DNA of 64,000 nucleotides from the NCBI GenBank assembly GCA_025360745.1, contig JANYBP010000063.1:1-64000 (forward strand), in the 5' to 3' direction. The DNA is from a bacterium. Its GTDB lineage: Bacteria > Verrucomicrobiota > Kiritimatiellia > CAIKKV01 > CAIYGI01. Made by a program: the position numbers and the translations under genes. Every line of letters begins with the position of its first letter. Within the stretch, counting starts at the first letter, position 1. Shown here piece by piece: positions 53,217-61,901 of this stretch. The notes under the pieces were generated by a model that worked only from the letters and a program-made list of their open reading frames with translations, ran no database searches and had not been told where the DNA came from.

Positions 53217-53927
53217 TCAACCTTCCACCTTCGACCTTCCACCTGTGGCGGGATCCGCCACCTTGCCTTCGATGGCGGAGGCGCAGGCCAGAATTTCCCC
53301 GCCGGGCCCCTGCCGCGCGATCAAGCCCGCGAACTCCGGCTGGCGCAGGGTGAAGGCCAGGCGCGACAGCAGGTGCAGATGCATTTTGACCGTGGGACTC
53401 ACGATTGTGAAAAGGGTATGGACCGGTTTGCCGTCCACAGCGTCGAACTCGACGGGCGTGGCCAGAAAACAGAGCGTCACCAGCGGCTGCGCGATATGCA
53501 TCACGATCGGGTTGCGCACATGGGGGATGGCGATGCCGTCCCCGATGCCGGTGGAGCCAAGCGATTCCCGCGCCAGCATCACCTCCAGCAGCAGATCGCG
53601 GTCCATATCCTCCGGCAGCGGCATTTTGCCGATGGCCTCGGCCAAGGCGGCGTGCTTGTTCGCGCCGGGCACGCCGTAGTGGATGCCGCCAGCCGCCAAC
53701 GCGGCGAAAAAGGTCGCCGGCATCGCGCCGGAGGCGTCCGGCGCGGCGAACATGGCGGGCGAGACCTTGACGCCCCGCGCGGTGGCCCACTCCAGCAGTT
53801 GTTCGCGGTTGAAACGGTATTGTCCGTCAACGCGGTGACAGGGCAAACCATCGTCGCGAATCCAGCGGTAGATGGTGTCGTCCGACACAGCCATCAGCGC
53901 CACGGCATCATTGATGTCCAGATTCAT
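53217..53927 (-). CDS. HTH-PTS EIIA fusion, upstream of the Ehr-type operon
   Basis: 236 residues from ATG 53927. Residues 1-55 form an excisionase-like/MerR-type HTH (NDAVALMAVSDDTIYRWIRD followed by QYRFNREQLLEWA); residues 70-225 are a PtsN-type EIIA domain, with the candidate phospho-histidine in GIGDGIAIPHVRNP (His136). It looks like a phosphorylation-responsive transcription factor. The last residues (GGRSKVEG) come from a heptamer array. No PTS transporter is near; the hyf-like operon is its nearest target. Confidence 0.8.
   Translation of the reverse strand: MNLDINDAVALMAVSDDTIYRWIRDDGLPCHRVDGQYRFNREQLLEWATARGVKVSPAMFAAPDASGAMPATFFAALAAGGIHYGVPGANKHAALAEAIGKMPLPEDMDRDLLLEVMLARESLGSTGIGDGIAIPHVRNPIVMHIAQPLVTLCFLATPVEFDAVDGKPVHTLFTIVSPTVKMHLHLLSRLAFTLRQPEFAGLIARQGPGGEILACASAIEGKVADPATGGRSKVEG
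53221..53243. repeat. Opposite-orientation heptamer array, CCTTCCA type
   Basis: CCTTCCA, CCTTCGA, CCTTCCA, CC. It is inverted relative to the array at 53124 and supplies the last eight residues of the HTH-EIIA protein. Confidence 0.85.
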
Positions 53928-54097
53928 CGGTTTTCCGCCATTCCAGCCCTCCCGATTCGATGCGCGCGGAGGCGGGAAAAAAGACACCTACGATACAACC
54001 TGTCCGGACGATTTGTCAATCGCGAATTCGGCCCGGCAACACAGTCCGGCAACACTGCTTGCCTACGCGCTCTTCCTCCCGCATACTCCGTCCATTC

Positions 54098-55372
54098 ATG
54101 GAAAGTCCCGCCAGAACTCCGCATGACGATGACGAAGCGATCCGCCGCGGGCGCGGTAAATTCGCCTGCATGGCGGGCGCCTATACTCTTGGGGTGTTCA
54201 ACGACAATTTTTTCAAGCAGGCGGCGCTGGTGCTGGCCGTGGCGGCGGGCCGCAACTCGATGCAGGGCTTTGCGCTGGCCGTGTTCACACTGCCGTTTCT
54301 GATTTTTTCCGCGCCGGCCGGCTGGATGGCCGACCGTTTTCCCAAGAGCAAGGTGGTGATCGGCGCCAAGGCCTGCGAATTGCTGGCCATGCTGGCGGGC
54401 GCCGCGGGGATTTGCCTCGGCCACTGGTCGCTGATCTTCACGATGCTGGCGATCATGGGTCTGCAGGCGACCTTTTTCAGTCCGGCCTTGAACGGCAGCC
54501 TGCCTGAGCTTTACCCGGAGTGGTACATTCCGCGCTTGAACGGTATCCTGCGCATGCTGGTGACGGTGGGCATCCTGAGCGGCATCGCGCTGGCGGGCGT
54601 GGCGCTGGATGTGCCGGGGCAGTGGCGCGGCATCGAACTGTCGCGCTTGACGGTGGGCGCCGCTGTGGTGGCGGTCGCGGCCGCGGGCTTTCTGGTCAGT
54701 CTGGGCGTGCCGCATCATCCGGCGGCCAATCCGTCGGCGCGCTTTCCCTGGTACGGACCGGTGCATACCCTGCGCGAACTGCGCGAGGCCTGCGCCGACC
54801 GGCTGCTGAAGGTGACGATCGCCGTCGACATCTTCGTCTGGTTCGTGGGCTCGGTGATGATCCTGGTGATCAATCCGCTGGGCATTCAGCAGTTCGGGCT
54901 GAGCAAGACGCTGACCAGCGGGCTGATCGTCAGCCAGTTGATCGGCATCGGCGTGGGCGGACTGGCGGTCGCGAGATTCGCGAGCCGGCCGCGCTGGCAG
55001 CGCGTGCTGGCGCCGGCGTCGGCGGTCATGGGCCTGGTCATGGCGGGCCTCGCCGCCGTGCCGCTGCTGGGAGTGACGGCGCAGATACCGACGCTGTTCG
55101 CGCTGACCTTCGCGGCGGGACTGGCGGGCGGCGCGATCCTGATACCGATCGAGAGCTTCCTGCAAATCCGGCCGCCCGCGGCGCGCAAGGGGGCGGTCTT
55201 GTCGGCCGTCAATTTCGTGGTTTTCGCCGGCTTGCTGCTGTCGTCCTTTGTCGCCAACGCCTTGAATGCCTGGCTGCGTCCGACCGATTCCTTCGGCGTG
55301 CTGGCCGTACTCACGCTGCTGGCGGCGCTGGGGTTGGACCGTGTCTGCCGCGCTGAGGAGCCCGTCCAATGA
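54098..55372 (+). CDS. LplT-like MFS lysophospholipid transporter
   Basis: A 424-residue MFS protein with about 12 helices. GAYTLGVFNDNFFKQAALVLAV is the LplT-type opening, with GWMADRFPKSKVVIGAKACE as the MFS loop motif. LplT flips lysophospholipids to the cytoplasm, where Aas re-acylates them; here the Aas-like gene follows with a four-base overlap. ATG 54098 is preferred to the upstream frame start. Confidence 0.85.
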   Translation: MESPARTPHDDDEAIRRGRGKFACMAGAYTLGVFNDNFFKQAALVLAVAAGRNSMQGFALAVFTLPFLIFSAPAGWMADRFPKSKVVIGAKACELLAMLAGAAGICLGHWSLIFTMLAIMGLQATFFSPALNGSLPELYPEWYIPRLNGILRMLVTVGILSGIALAGVALDVPGQWRGIELSRLTVGAAVVAVAAAGFLVSLGVPHHPAANPSARFPWYGPVHTLRELREACADRLLKVTIAVDIFVWFVGSVMILVINPLGIQQFGLSKTLTSGLIVSQLIGIGVGGLAVARFASRPRWQRVLAPASAVMGLVMAGLAAVPLLGVTAQIPTLFALTFAAGLAGGAILIPIESFLQIRPPAARKGAVLSAVNFVVFAGLLLSSFVANALNAWLRPTDSFGVLAVLTLLAALGLDRVCRAEEPVQ

Positions 55373-58023
55373 TCGCCGCGCTGCTGTTCATGATGACGCG
55401 CGGGTTGTTGCGGTTGCGTTATCGCATCCGGGTGGAGGGGCTGGACGCGGTGGCGGCGCGCGGCGCCGCCGGCATTCTGTTTCTGCCCAATCATCCCGCC
55501 CTGATCGATCCCGTGATCCTGATGTCCGAACTCTTCCGCCGCTTTCATCCGCGGCCGCTTTCCGACAAGGATCAGATCGATCGCCCCGTGGTGCGTTGGG
55601 TGACGAAACTGATCGGGGCCTTTCCGATGCCGGACCCGATCGTTTACGGGCCGGGCAGCAATGACGAAGTCGAGCGGGCGATCGCGAATTGCATCGCGAC
55701 GCTCAAACAGGGCGGGAACATTCTGCTCTATCCCTCCGGCCGCATCATGCGGCGCGGCGTCACGGATCTGGCGGGCAACAGCGCGGTGGAGACGATTCTG
55801 CGCCAGGCGCCGGAGGCGCGCGTCGTACTGGTCCGCACCACCGGCTTGTGGGGCAGCGCGTTCGGCTTCGCCTCCGGCCGCGCGCCAAAGTTACGGCCGC
55901 TGCTCGCGCGGCTGCTGGGGGCCGTGCTGGCCAACGGCATCTTCTTCGGACCGCGCCGCGCGCTGAGGGTGGAACTTGTCGAACCGGCGGATCTTCCCCG
56001 GCGGGCCGACCGCGCCGCTCTCAACCGCTATCTGGAGGAGTTTTACAATCGCGCGGCGCCGCCCAACACCTATGTGCCTTACACGCAATGGGAACGCGGC
56101 GGACGGCGCGTTTTACCGGAGCCGGAAGGCGAGCGCGATCTGTCCGGGGAGTTGGAGGATATCCCCGTCGCCACGCGCGATCTGGTCATGCGGCGTCTGC
56201 GGGAGATCAGCGGCATCCAGCAGATTGGCCCGCGGGACCATCTGGCCCGCGATCTGGGCCTGGACAGCCTGGCCTTGGTTGAACTGGCGCTGTGGGTGGA
56301 GCATGAGTTCGGGTTTCAGGTCGGCGACGGCACGGGCCTGGAACGGGTCTCGGATCTATTGCTGGCCGCCCGCGGCGAATTCGCGGACTCCGCCCCCGTG
56401 GAACTCAAAGCGGTTCCGCCGGCCTGGTTTAAGTCGCCAGGACCTTCCGGCAGGGTCGCCATTCCCGAAGGTGGATCGTTGCTGGATATCCTGGCCGGGC
56501 AGATCCGCGCCTGTCCCTCGCGTATCGTGCTGGCGGACCAGGCCGGCGGTGTCAGGACCTACCGCGATGTGCTGACGGCCATCCTGGTTTTCAAACCGTC
56601 GATCGCGGCCTTGGAAGGCGACTATATCGGCATCATGCTGCCGGCATCGCCCGCCGCCAGCATGCTCTATTTCGCCGTGCTGGCGGCCGGCAAGATACCG
56701 GTGATGGTCAACTGGACCGCCGGCGTCCGCAACCTCGCGCACTCGCTGGAACTGCTGGGCGTCAAGCATGTGCTGACCGCCGGCGCCCTGCTGCGGAAAC
56801 TGGAATCGCAGAACGTCGGCCTGGAGGCGCTCAATCGACGTTTCGTGCTGCTGGAGCGGGTCGCGAAGCGGATCGGCTGGGGGCGCAAACTGGCGGCCTT
56901 CGCGCGCGGCCGGCTCGGCTGGGTGTCGGCCTTGAAGCCGGCGCGCCGGCATGAGACGGCGGTCGTGCTTTTCACCAGCGGCTCGGAGAATCTGCCCAAG
57001 GCCGTTCCGCTGACGCACGCCAACCTGCTGGCCAACCTGCGCGATCTCTGCCGCGTCTTCGTGTTCCACCATGACGACCGGCTGCTCGGCATGCTGCCAC
57101 CTTTTCACTCCTTCGGACTGGCCATCACCACCGTGCTGCCGCTGGTGGCGGCGGTGCCGGTGGTCTATCACGCCAATCCCACGGAGGGGGCGGTGCTGGC
57201 GCGCCTGATCGGGGCCTATAAGGTTACGCTGCTGGCCGGCACGCCGACCTTTCTCAATGGCATCGTGCGCAAGGTGCGGGCGGGCGAACTCGATAGTCTG
57301 CGGCGGGTGATTACGGGGGCGGAAAAGTGTCCGGAACCACTCTACGATCTGGTCAGGCGCCTGTGGCCGCGCGCGCATCTGGTGGAGGGCTACGGCATCA
57401 CCGAATGCTCGCCGGTGGTCTCTCTGAACGACGAACAGTCGCCGCAATTCGGAACCATCGGCAAAGTCCTGCCCTCCATCGAGTATGCGGTGGTGGAGGT
57501 TGAAGGCGCGGGCCGGACGCCGCCGGGCCGCAAGGGCATGCTGCTGGTGCGCGGTCCGAGCATCTTTGGCGGCTACCTGAACTACGACGGGGCTTCGCCG
57601 TTCGTCGAGTTCGAAGGCCAAAACTGGTACCGCACCGGCGACCTGGTCAGCGAGGCGCCGGACGGCGTGCTGAGCTTCGCCGGGCGTCTGAAACGTTTCG
57701 TAAAATTGGGCGGCGAAATGATCTCCCTGCCGGCGATCGAGGATGTGCTGAACCGCAAATACGCGCGCCCCTCCGACGACGAGCCCGTGCTGGCCGTGGA
57801 GGCGACGGCGGTGGAACTCAATCCGGAACTGGTGCTCTTCACGGTGCGCGAGCTCGACCGCGAGGAGGTCAACCGCTCGATTCGCGCGGCCGGCCTCTCC
57901 GCGCTTCACAACATTCGCGGCGTCGTCAAACTCGACAAAATCCCGCTGCTGGGCACCGGCAAAACGGACTACCGGTCGCTCAAACAGAACATGCCGCCCG
58001 GCATGGGGTGCCCTTCGGCTTGA
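55369..58023 (+). CDS. aas: Acyltransferase-ACP-AMP ligase fusion (Aas-like)
   Basis: 884 residues in three parts: a PlsC-type acyltransferase with NHPALID (His42, Asp47) at 41-47; a built-in acyl-carrier-protein domain around LARDLGLDSLALVEL (Ser300 would carry phosphopantetheine); and an acyl-AMP ligase with LFTSGSENLPKAVPLTH (about 534-550) and YGITECSPVVSLND. Enterobacterial Aas has only the first and last parts. It would re-acylate lysophospholipids with the acyl group held on its own carrier. Co-translated with the LplT-like transporter. Confidence 0.88.
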   Translation: MIAALLFMMTRGLLRLRYRIRVEGLDAVAARGAAGILFLPNHPALIDPVILMSELFRRFHPRPLSDKDQIDRPVVRWVTKLIGAFPMPDPIVYGPGSNDEVERAIANCIATLKQGGNILLYPSGRIMRRGVTDLAGNSAVETILRQAPEARVVLVRTTGLWGSAFGFASGRAPKLRPLLARLLGAVLANGIFFGPRRALRVELVEPADLPRRADRAALNRYLEEFYNRAAPPNTYVPYTQWERGGRRVLPEPEGERDLSGELEDIPVATRDLVMRRLREISGIQQIGPRDHLARDLGLDSLALVELALWVEHEFGFQVGDGTGLERVSDLLLAARGEFADSAPVELKAVPPAWFKSPGPSGRVAIPEGGSLLDILAGQIRACPSRIVLADQAGGVRTYRDVLTAILVFKPSIAALEGDYIGIMLPASPAASMLYFAVLAAGKIPVMVNWTAGVRNLAHSLELLGVKHVLTAGALLRKLESQNVGLEALNRRFVLLERVAKRIGWGRKLAAFARGRLGWVSALKPARRHETAVVLFTSGSENLPKAVPLTHANLLANLRDLCRVFVFHHDDRLLGMLPPFHSFGLAITTVLPLVAAVPVVYHANPTEGAVLARLIGAYKVTLLAGTPTFLNGIVRKVRAGELDSLRRVITGAEKCPEPLYDLVRRLWPRAHLVEGYGITECSPVVSLNDEQSPQFGTIGKVLPSIEYAVVEVEGAGRTPPGRKGMLLVRGPSIFGGYLNYDGASPFVEFEGQNWYRTGDLVSEAPDGVLSFAGRLKRFVKLGGEMISLPAIEDVLNRKYARPSDDEPVLAVEATAVELNPELVLFTVRELDREEVNRSIRAAGLSALHNIRGVVKLDKIPLLGTGKTDYRSLKQNMPPGMGCPSA

Positions 58024-58104
58024 CCGCTGCGCGATTTTTCACTTGAAACAATTCCCTTCGGGCGCCACATTTAAACCGTCATTGGTGAAGCAAAGGAGCC
58101 CCGC

Positions 58105-58926
58105 ATGAAGAAGACGTTGAAGGTCAGCGTGGTTGTCGTGTTGGCTTTGCTGCTGTCGATCGTTCTGGGCGTGGGTTTCTTTGGCGGCGCGCTGATCAAG
58201 CAGGCGATCAATACCGCGGGGCCGCGTCTGCTGGGTGTGCCGGTCTCCGTGCAATCGGCGGTCCTGTCGCCCATCAGAGGTCAGCTCAAGTTGAAGGGGC
58301 TGCATGTGGGCAATCCCAAAGGTTATGAGACGTCGGGAATATTCGACCTGGATTCGCTGGATATCGCGCTCGACACGGCGTCGCTGTTCGGGAAGGTCGT
58401 GATGATCGAGGAAATCCGCATCCAGGGGCCGCAAATCACTTACGAACGGTCGCTGCACAACAGCAACATCGGCCAATTAATGGATCAACTCGCGCCCAAA
58501 AAGGAAGTTCCGGATACACCGGCGCCGGCCAAGCCCAAGGCCGAGGGCGGTAAAAAAGTCGTGATCCGAAAACTGGCGATTAACGGCGCGCAGGTCAATG
58601 TCTCCGTCACCGCGCTGGGTGGTCATGCCATGATTCTGCCGCTGCCGCCCATCCGTCTGACCAACATCGGCGGAGACGACAAGCGGGCCAAGGGCGTGAC
58701 CTTTGTGGAGGCCTTGAGCGATATTTTGGGCGCCATACTTCATGGCGTCACCGATGTTGTCGGCGGCGCGGGGAAACTGGCCGTGGAAGGCGCGAAAGCC
58801 GTGGAGGATGTGGCGACGGACAGTATCAAGACAATCGGAACGGGCGCCGGCAAAGCGCTCGGCGGTGTTAAAAATCTGATCGGCCTCGACCACGGTGAGG
58901 CTAAGCCGGCTGGTTCAGGGAAATAG
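58105..58926 (+). CDS. AsmA-like membrane-anchored protein
   Basis: 273 residues: an N-terminal membrane helix (about 8-30), then a beta-rich AsmA/DUF748-like region (LLGVPVSVQSAVLSPIRGQL, KLKGLHVGNPKGYETSGIFD, LDIALDTASLFGKVVMIEEI, RIQGPQITYE). The C-terminal part is Gly/Ala/Lys-rich and helical. AsmA-type proteins span the periplasm and carry phospholipids; this one is short. It follows the Aas gene on the same strand, which fits a lipid role. Confidence 0.72.
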   Translation: MKKTLKVSVVVVLALLLSIVLGVGFFGGALIKQAINTAGPRLLGVPVSVQSAVLSPIRGQLKLKGLHVGNPKGYETSGIFDLDSLDIALDTASLFGKVVMIEEIRIQGPQITYERSLHNSNIGQLMDQLAPKKEVPDTPAPAKPKAEGGKKVVIRKLAINGAQVNVSVTALGGHAMILPLPPIRLTNIGGDDKRAKGVTFVEALSDILGAILHGVTDVVGGAGKLAVEGAKAVEDVATDSIKTIGTGAGKALGGVKNLIGLDHGEAKPAGSGK

Positions 58927-58937
58927 CGTCGGCGATA

Positions 58938-59297
58938 CTAACGCGCTTTGGCGTAATCGACCATGCCCTGAAAATCCACGACGACCGCCGGTTCGTCGCC
59001 CATCACCCAGGCGTCGTGCCCCGACGGGATCAGGGAAACATCCCCCGTCCGGCAATCGAACTCGCTGCCGTCGTCCATCTTGACCCTCAGTACGCCCGAG
59101 ACATGATACTGGAAGTGCGGCGCTTCGCGGCTCTTGGTCTTGACCAGCGGTTGAACCGAGGTCGACCATCTCCAGCCGGGCTCGAAGATGGCCCGCCCGA
59201 CGGTGGCCCCGCCGATTTTGACCAATTCCAGACGGCCTTGGGGAAATACCCGCACTTCATCCGGCTTCCCGAAATTCTTCAATTCCGATTTATTCAT
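58938..59297 (-). CDS. Small cupin protein
   Basis: A 119-residue single cupin. FEPGWRWSTSVQPLV, then HFQYHVSGVLRVKMDDGSEF and GDVSLIPSGHDAWVMGD form the two cupin motifs with His and Glu/Asp residues for a metal. Strong Shine-Dalgarno AGGAGGT. No operon partner clearly defines the substrate. Confidence 0.82.
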   Translation of the reverse strand: MNKSELKNFGKPDEVRVFPQGRLELVKIGGATVGRAIFEPGWRWSTSVQPLVKTKSREAPHFQYHVSGVLRVKMDDGSEFDCRTGDVSLIPSGHDAWVMGDEPAVVVDFQGMVDYAKAR

Positions 59298-59324
59298 GGC
59301 GTACCTCCTGTTGTTTGCGTGCTC

Positions 59325-59630
59325 TCAAGCCCATTTTTTGGCGAGACTTTCCAGTCCGGCCCGTCCCAGTTCCTCCGGACTCATGACGACGTGGAACTGG
59401 ACGTCGGCATCGAAGGCCAGGAACCAGGGCTCCGCCAGGGCCGGCACTTTCGTTGGACCGTCCAGATTGACGATCAGTATCGCTCCGCGATGCCCCGCGT
59501 ATTCGGTGAAGTAAACCGCTTCCGGTTTGGCGTCATCGAGAATCTTCTGGATTTTCTGTCCCACCGTGCCGTCCTTGACGAGCGCATTGAACTTCGCGTT
59601 TGGAATCGTGACCTGCATGATCATTCTCAT
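59325..59630 (-). CDS. Small conserved ferredoxin-fold protein
   Basis: 101 residues (MRMIMQVTIPNAKFNALVKD ... GRAGLESLAKKWA). The pattern of a beta strand, an Ala/Lys helix, AVYFTEYAGHRGAILIVNLD and EPWFLAFDADVQFHVVMSPE is typical of small Dabb/GYD-like proteins, some annotated as panthothenate-related or DUF3303-like. Function unknown. GAGGAAA precedes the ATG at 59630. Upstream in-frame codons encode an unrelated basic stretch. Confidence 0.7.
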   Translation of the reverse strand: MRMIMQVTIPNAKFNALVKDGTVGQKIQKILDDAKPEAVYFTEYAGHRGAILIVNLDGPTKVPALAEPWFLAFDADVQFHVVMSPEELGRAGLESLAKKWA

Positions 59631-59884
59631 CGTGGCTTTCCTCTTTCTTTTTGCTGAACTGGTGACTGTTAGCGACCTTTTCCTTCGATCCGTCCTACGC
59701 TGCGCAGAATGCCCCCAAGGCCGGAAAACGCCAATTGGCGAAACCATGATAATGCCAGGTATAAAACCTTAGTTTGCAGGCTGACGCTTGACACCCGAGC
59801 GGGTGCAAGCGCAGCATTCGCGCAGGATGGTTTCGGGAAGCGAATCGCTGACGGCGCGGATACAGGTGGAGAGGAGATCAGAAC

Positions 59885-60073
59885 ATGTCGAAAAAATATA
59901 TTCTCGTTTCAGGCGCTATCTTCGGTGTGGTTGCGGTGGTGCATGCGGTGCGAATATTCGATCGTTGGCCGGTGCAGATCGCGAGCCACGATATACCGGT
60001 CTGGGTCTCATGGATTGCCGTGATCGGCGGGGGCGCACTCTGTCTCTGGGCCTTACGCGCCTGGCGCAGATAA
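59885..60073 (+). CDS. Small membrane protein
   Basis: 62 residues with two hydrophobic helices (VSGAIFGVVAVVHAVRIF and WVSWIAVIGGGALCLWALRA), joined by a short loop. A good GGAGAGGAGA site precedes the ATG. No family known to me; location suggests no operon with vapBC. Confidence 0.65.
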   Translation: MSKKYILVSGAIFGVVAVVHAVRIFDRWPVQIASHDIPVWVSWIAVIGGGALCLWALRAWRR

Positions 60074-60099
60074 CCTGATAACCTAATAAAATCCAACCG

Positions 60100-60137
60100 T
60101 TGACACAACGCATACACCTTGTGTATCTTATGTGTAT
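60100..60137 (+). promoter_or_regulatory. vapBC promoter and operator
   Basis: TTGACA at 60100-60105 and TATCTT at 60124-60129 (18-base spacer). ATACAC (60112) and GTGTAT (60121) make a perfect inverted repeat around CTT, and another GTGTAT begins at 60132, so VapB may bind here. The expected start site is at or next to the vapB ATG (60136), giving a leaderless mRNA. Confidence 0.6.
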
Positions 60138-60375
60138 GAGAACCAATATTGTGCTGGATGACGACCTGCTGGCTGAGGCGTCCAGATATACCTCGGTCCG
60201 GAGCAAGAAGGGATTGGTTCAGGAAGCCCTGTCTTTGTACGTGACAACCAAACGCGAGGAACGGCGGCGGATGACCTATCGGGAGCGGTTGCAAAAGGTG
60301 CGCGCCCGGACCGAACGTTTGAGCGGGCATTGCGGTTCGCACGATATCGTGCGGCGGGATCGCGACACACGATGA
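60136..60375 (+). CDS. vapB: VapB-type antitoxin
   Basis: A 79-residue ribbon-helix-helix antitoxin. MRTNIVLDDDLLAEASRYTSVRSKKGLVQEALSLY is the typical VapB DNA-binding part; the C-terminal basic part should bind the toxin. It overlaps vapC by ATGA. Operator half-sites lie in front of it. Confidence 0.9.
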   Translation: MRTNIVLDDDLLAEASRYTSVRSKKGLVQEALSLYVTTKREERRRMTYRERLQKVRARTERLSGHCGSHDIVRRDRDTR

Positions 60376-60785
60376 ACACTTACGTCATCGATACGAGCGT
60401 TACCGTGGCGTGGTATATGCAGGAGCGCTTTTCCGCGGCGGCAAGAGTCTGGCAGGATCGCATGCTTGGCGGCAAGGTGCGGCTGCTTGTGCCGGACTTT
60501 CACTATTGGGAATTCGCGAATGTCCTGCGTACGCTTGTTACGCGAGGCGAGATCGGGCAGGAACTCGCTGCGGACATCTTCGATCTGCATCTCGACGCGC
60601 CGCTGGAGGTGGTGGAGCCGGAGCGGCGTGCCGTGTTGAGCACGGCCCTGGAGTACGGCGCCACCGCCTACGATGCGGTCTTTATCGCCATTGCCGTCGC
60701 CAATCAGGCGCCCCTGATCACGGCAGAGCGCAACACCACCGGATGGGTGACCAAACTCGCCGCCTTGATCGAATCCGTCCGTTGA
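60372..60785 (+). CDS. vapC: VapC PIN-domain toxin ribonuclease
   Basis: A 137-residue PIN nuclease. Conserved acidic residues: Asp7 in MNTYVIDTSVTVAWYMQE, Glu47 in PDFHYWEFANVL and Asp101 in GATAYDAVFIAIA. The usual fourth acid (TxD) is replaced in PLITAERNTTGW, where Glu stands in. It is predicted to cut RNA unless bound by VapB. Confidence 0.9.
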   Translation: MNTYVIDTSVTVAWYMQERFSAAARVWQDRMLGGKVRLLVPDFHYWEFANVLRTLVTRGEIGQELAADIFDLHLDAPLEVVEPERRAVLSTALEYGATAYDAVFIAIAVANQAPLITAERNTTGWVTKLAALIESVR

Positions 60786-60807
60786 TCGAGACGGCTCTAA
60801 TTTCCCT

Positions 60808-61308
60808 TCAGGCCAGCGCTTTCAAGGCCGCCGCGTAGTCGGGTTCTTGGGTGATTTCAGGCACCTGCTCGGCGTGGATCACCTTATCGGAGGCGTCCAG
60901 CACCAGCACGGAACGGGCCATCAGTCCGGCCAGCGGGCCGGCCGCGATCCGCACGCCGTAGTCCTTTCCGAACGATGGCGAGCGGAAGGTGGAAAGCGGC
61001 ACGACGTGCGACAGCTTTTCGGCATCGCAGAAGCGTTTGGAGGCGAAAGGCAGGTCGGCCGAAATCGTCAGCAACGCCACGTCCTTCAGTTTGGCCACCT
61101 CGGCGTCGAATTTGCGCGCCGAAATCGCGCACACCGTCGTGTCCAGGCTCGGTACGATGTTCAGGATTTTCCGCTTGCCGGCGAAGTTCTTCAACCCAAC
61201 ATCCTCCAGCGCCGCGTTCGTCAGCGAAAATTCCGGCGCCTTTGCGCCCCGCACCGGCAGCATGCCAGCCATTTTAACCGCTTCCCCTTTGAAAGTTACC
61301 TTTGTCAT
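60808..61308 (-). CDS. tpx: Thiol peroxidase (atypical 2-Cys peroxiredoxin)
   Basis: 166 residues. Peroxidatic Cys60 in PSLDTTVCAISARKF and resolving Cys94 in LPFASKRFC, as in Tpx; ILNIVPSLDT and SVLVLDASDKVIHAEQVPEIT are family blocks. It reduces H2O2 and lipid hydroperoxides with thioredoxin. ATG 61308 has GGAG upstream; the frame continues farther upstream without family similarity. Confidence 0.93.
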   Translation of the reverse strand: MTKVTFKGEAVKMAGMLPVRGAKAPEFSLTNAALEDVGLKNFAGKRKILNIVPSLDTTVCAISARKFDAEVAKLKDVALLTISADLPFASKRFCDAEKLSHVVPLSTFRSPSFGKDYGVRIAAGPLAGLMARSVLVLDASDKVIHAEQVPEITQEPDYAAALKALA

Positions 61309-61440
61309 TCGCCTGCTCCACGATCGTTTGGAAACACCGACTTGCGCAACCAGCGCCAGCCCGCGGGCGGATATGGCCCACGCCTCGATTATGTGCGCTT
61401 CGATGGCGTTGTACAACGGAAGTTTCGTATTTTCAGGGAG

Positions 61441-61477
61441 TTGACATTTATTCGGGGGAGGCCCATAATCCGCCTCC
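61441..61477 (+). promoter_or_regulatory. Predicted promoter with an overlapping palindrome
   Basis: TTGACA at 61441-61446 and CATAAT at 61464-61469 with a 17-base spacer. The inverted repeat GGAGGC (61457-61462) and GCCTCC (61472-61477) brackets the -10 box and is a candidate operator. Confidence 0.55.
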
Positions 61478-61510
61478 GTTGGGGAATCGATTGCGGAGAG
61501 GAGCGTGATT

Positions 61511-61831
61511 ATGATCGCGAGAATGGTTTTTCAGATGACGATGATGGTGGTGGTGATTGCGCTGGCTATTCACATGGTCGCACGGAAAAGCAGCGTGCCG
61601 ACATCGCAGGTGGCGGCGACCAAGGTCGAGCGGGACGTTCCAGAAGTTATCTCCGTGGCGGCGGTGCAACCGAAACCGGTGGCGGTGGAGGCGGTGGTTG
61701 TGGCGCAGGTTAAGCCCGAGACGACTGTTGCCGCAAAGGACGACATTCCTTCCGCCAAGTCGTCCATGCAGAGCGCGCCGGGGACACTGGATGTTGCGAA
61801 CTTGCCTGGCCGCGGCGACGTGGTGCGGTAG
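61511..61831 (+). CDS. Small membrane-anchored protein
   Basis: 106 residues with one N-terminal membrane helix (MARMVFQMTMMVVVIALAIH) and a Val/Ala/Pro/Lys-rich tail of low complexity. GAGAGGAG lies upstream of the ATG at 61511. No family is recognised; could be a periplasmic linker-type protein. Confidence 0.5.
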   Translation: MIARMVFQMTMMVVVIALAIHMVARKSSVPTSQVAATKVERDVPEVISVAAVQPKPVAVEAVVVAQVKPETTVAAKDDIPSAKSSMQSAPGTLDVANLPGRGDVVR

Positions 61832-61901
61832 GGAAGACAGGTTGTTTATGCTGAAGACCGAAGGCTGTTAGGGATTGCGACCGGACAGCGACGTTTTTCG
61901 G

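Noticed and set aside
53124-53243. CRISPR array
   Set aside because: The units are 7 bases with no spacers and no cas genes; it is a heptamer repeat with an inverted partner.
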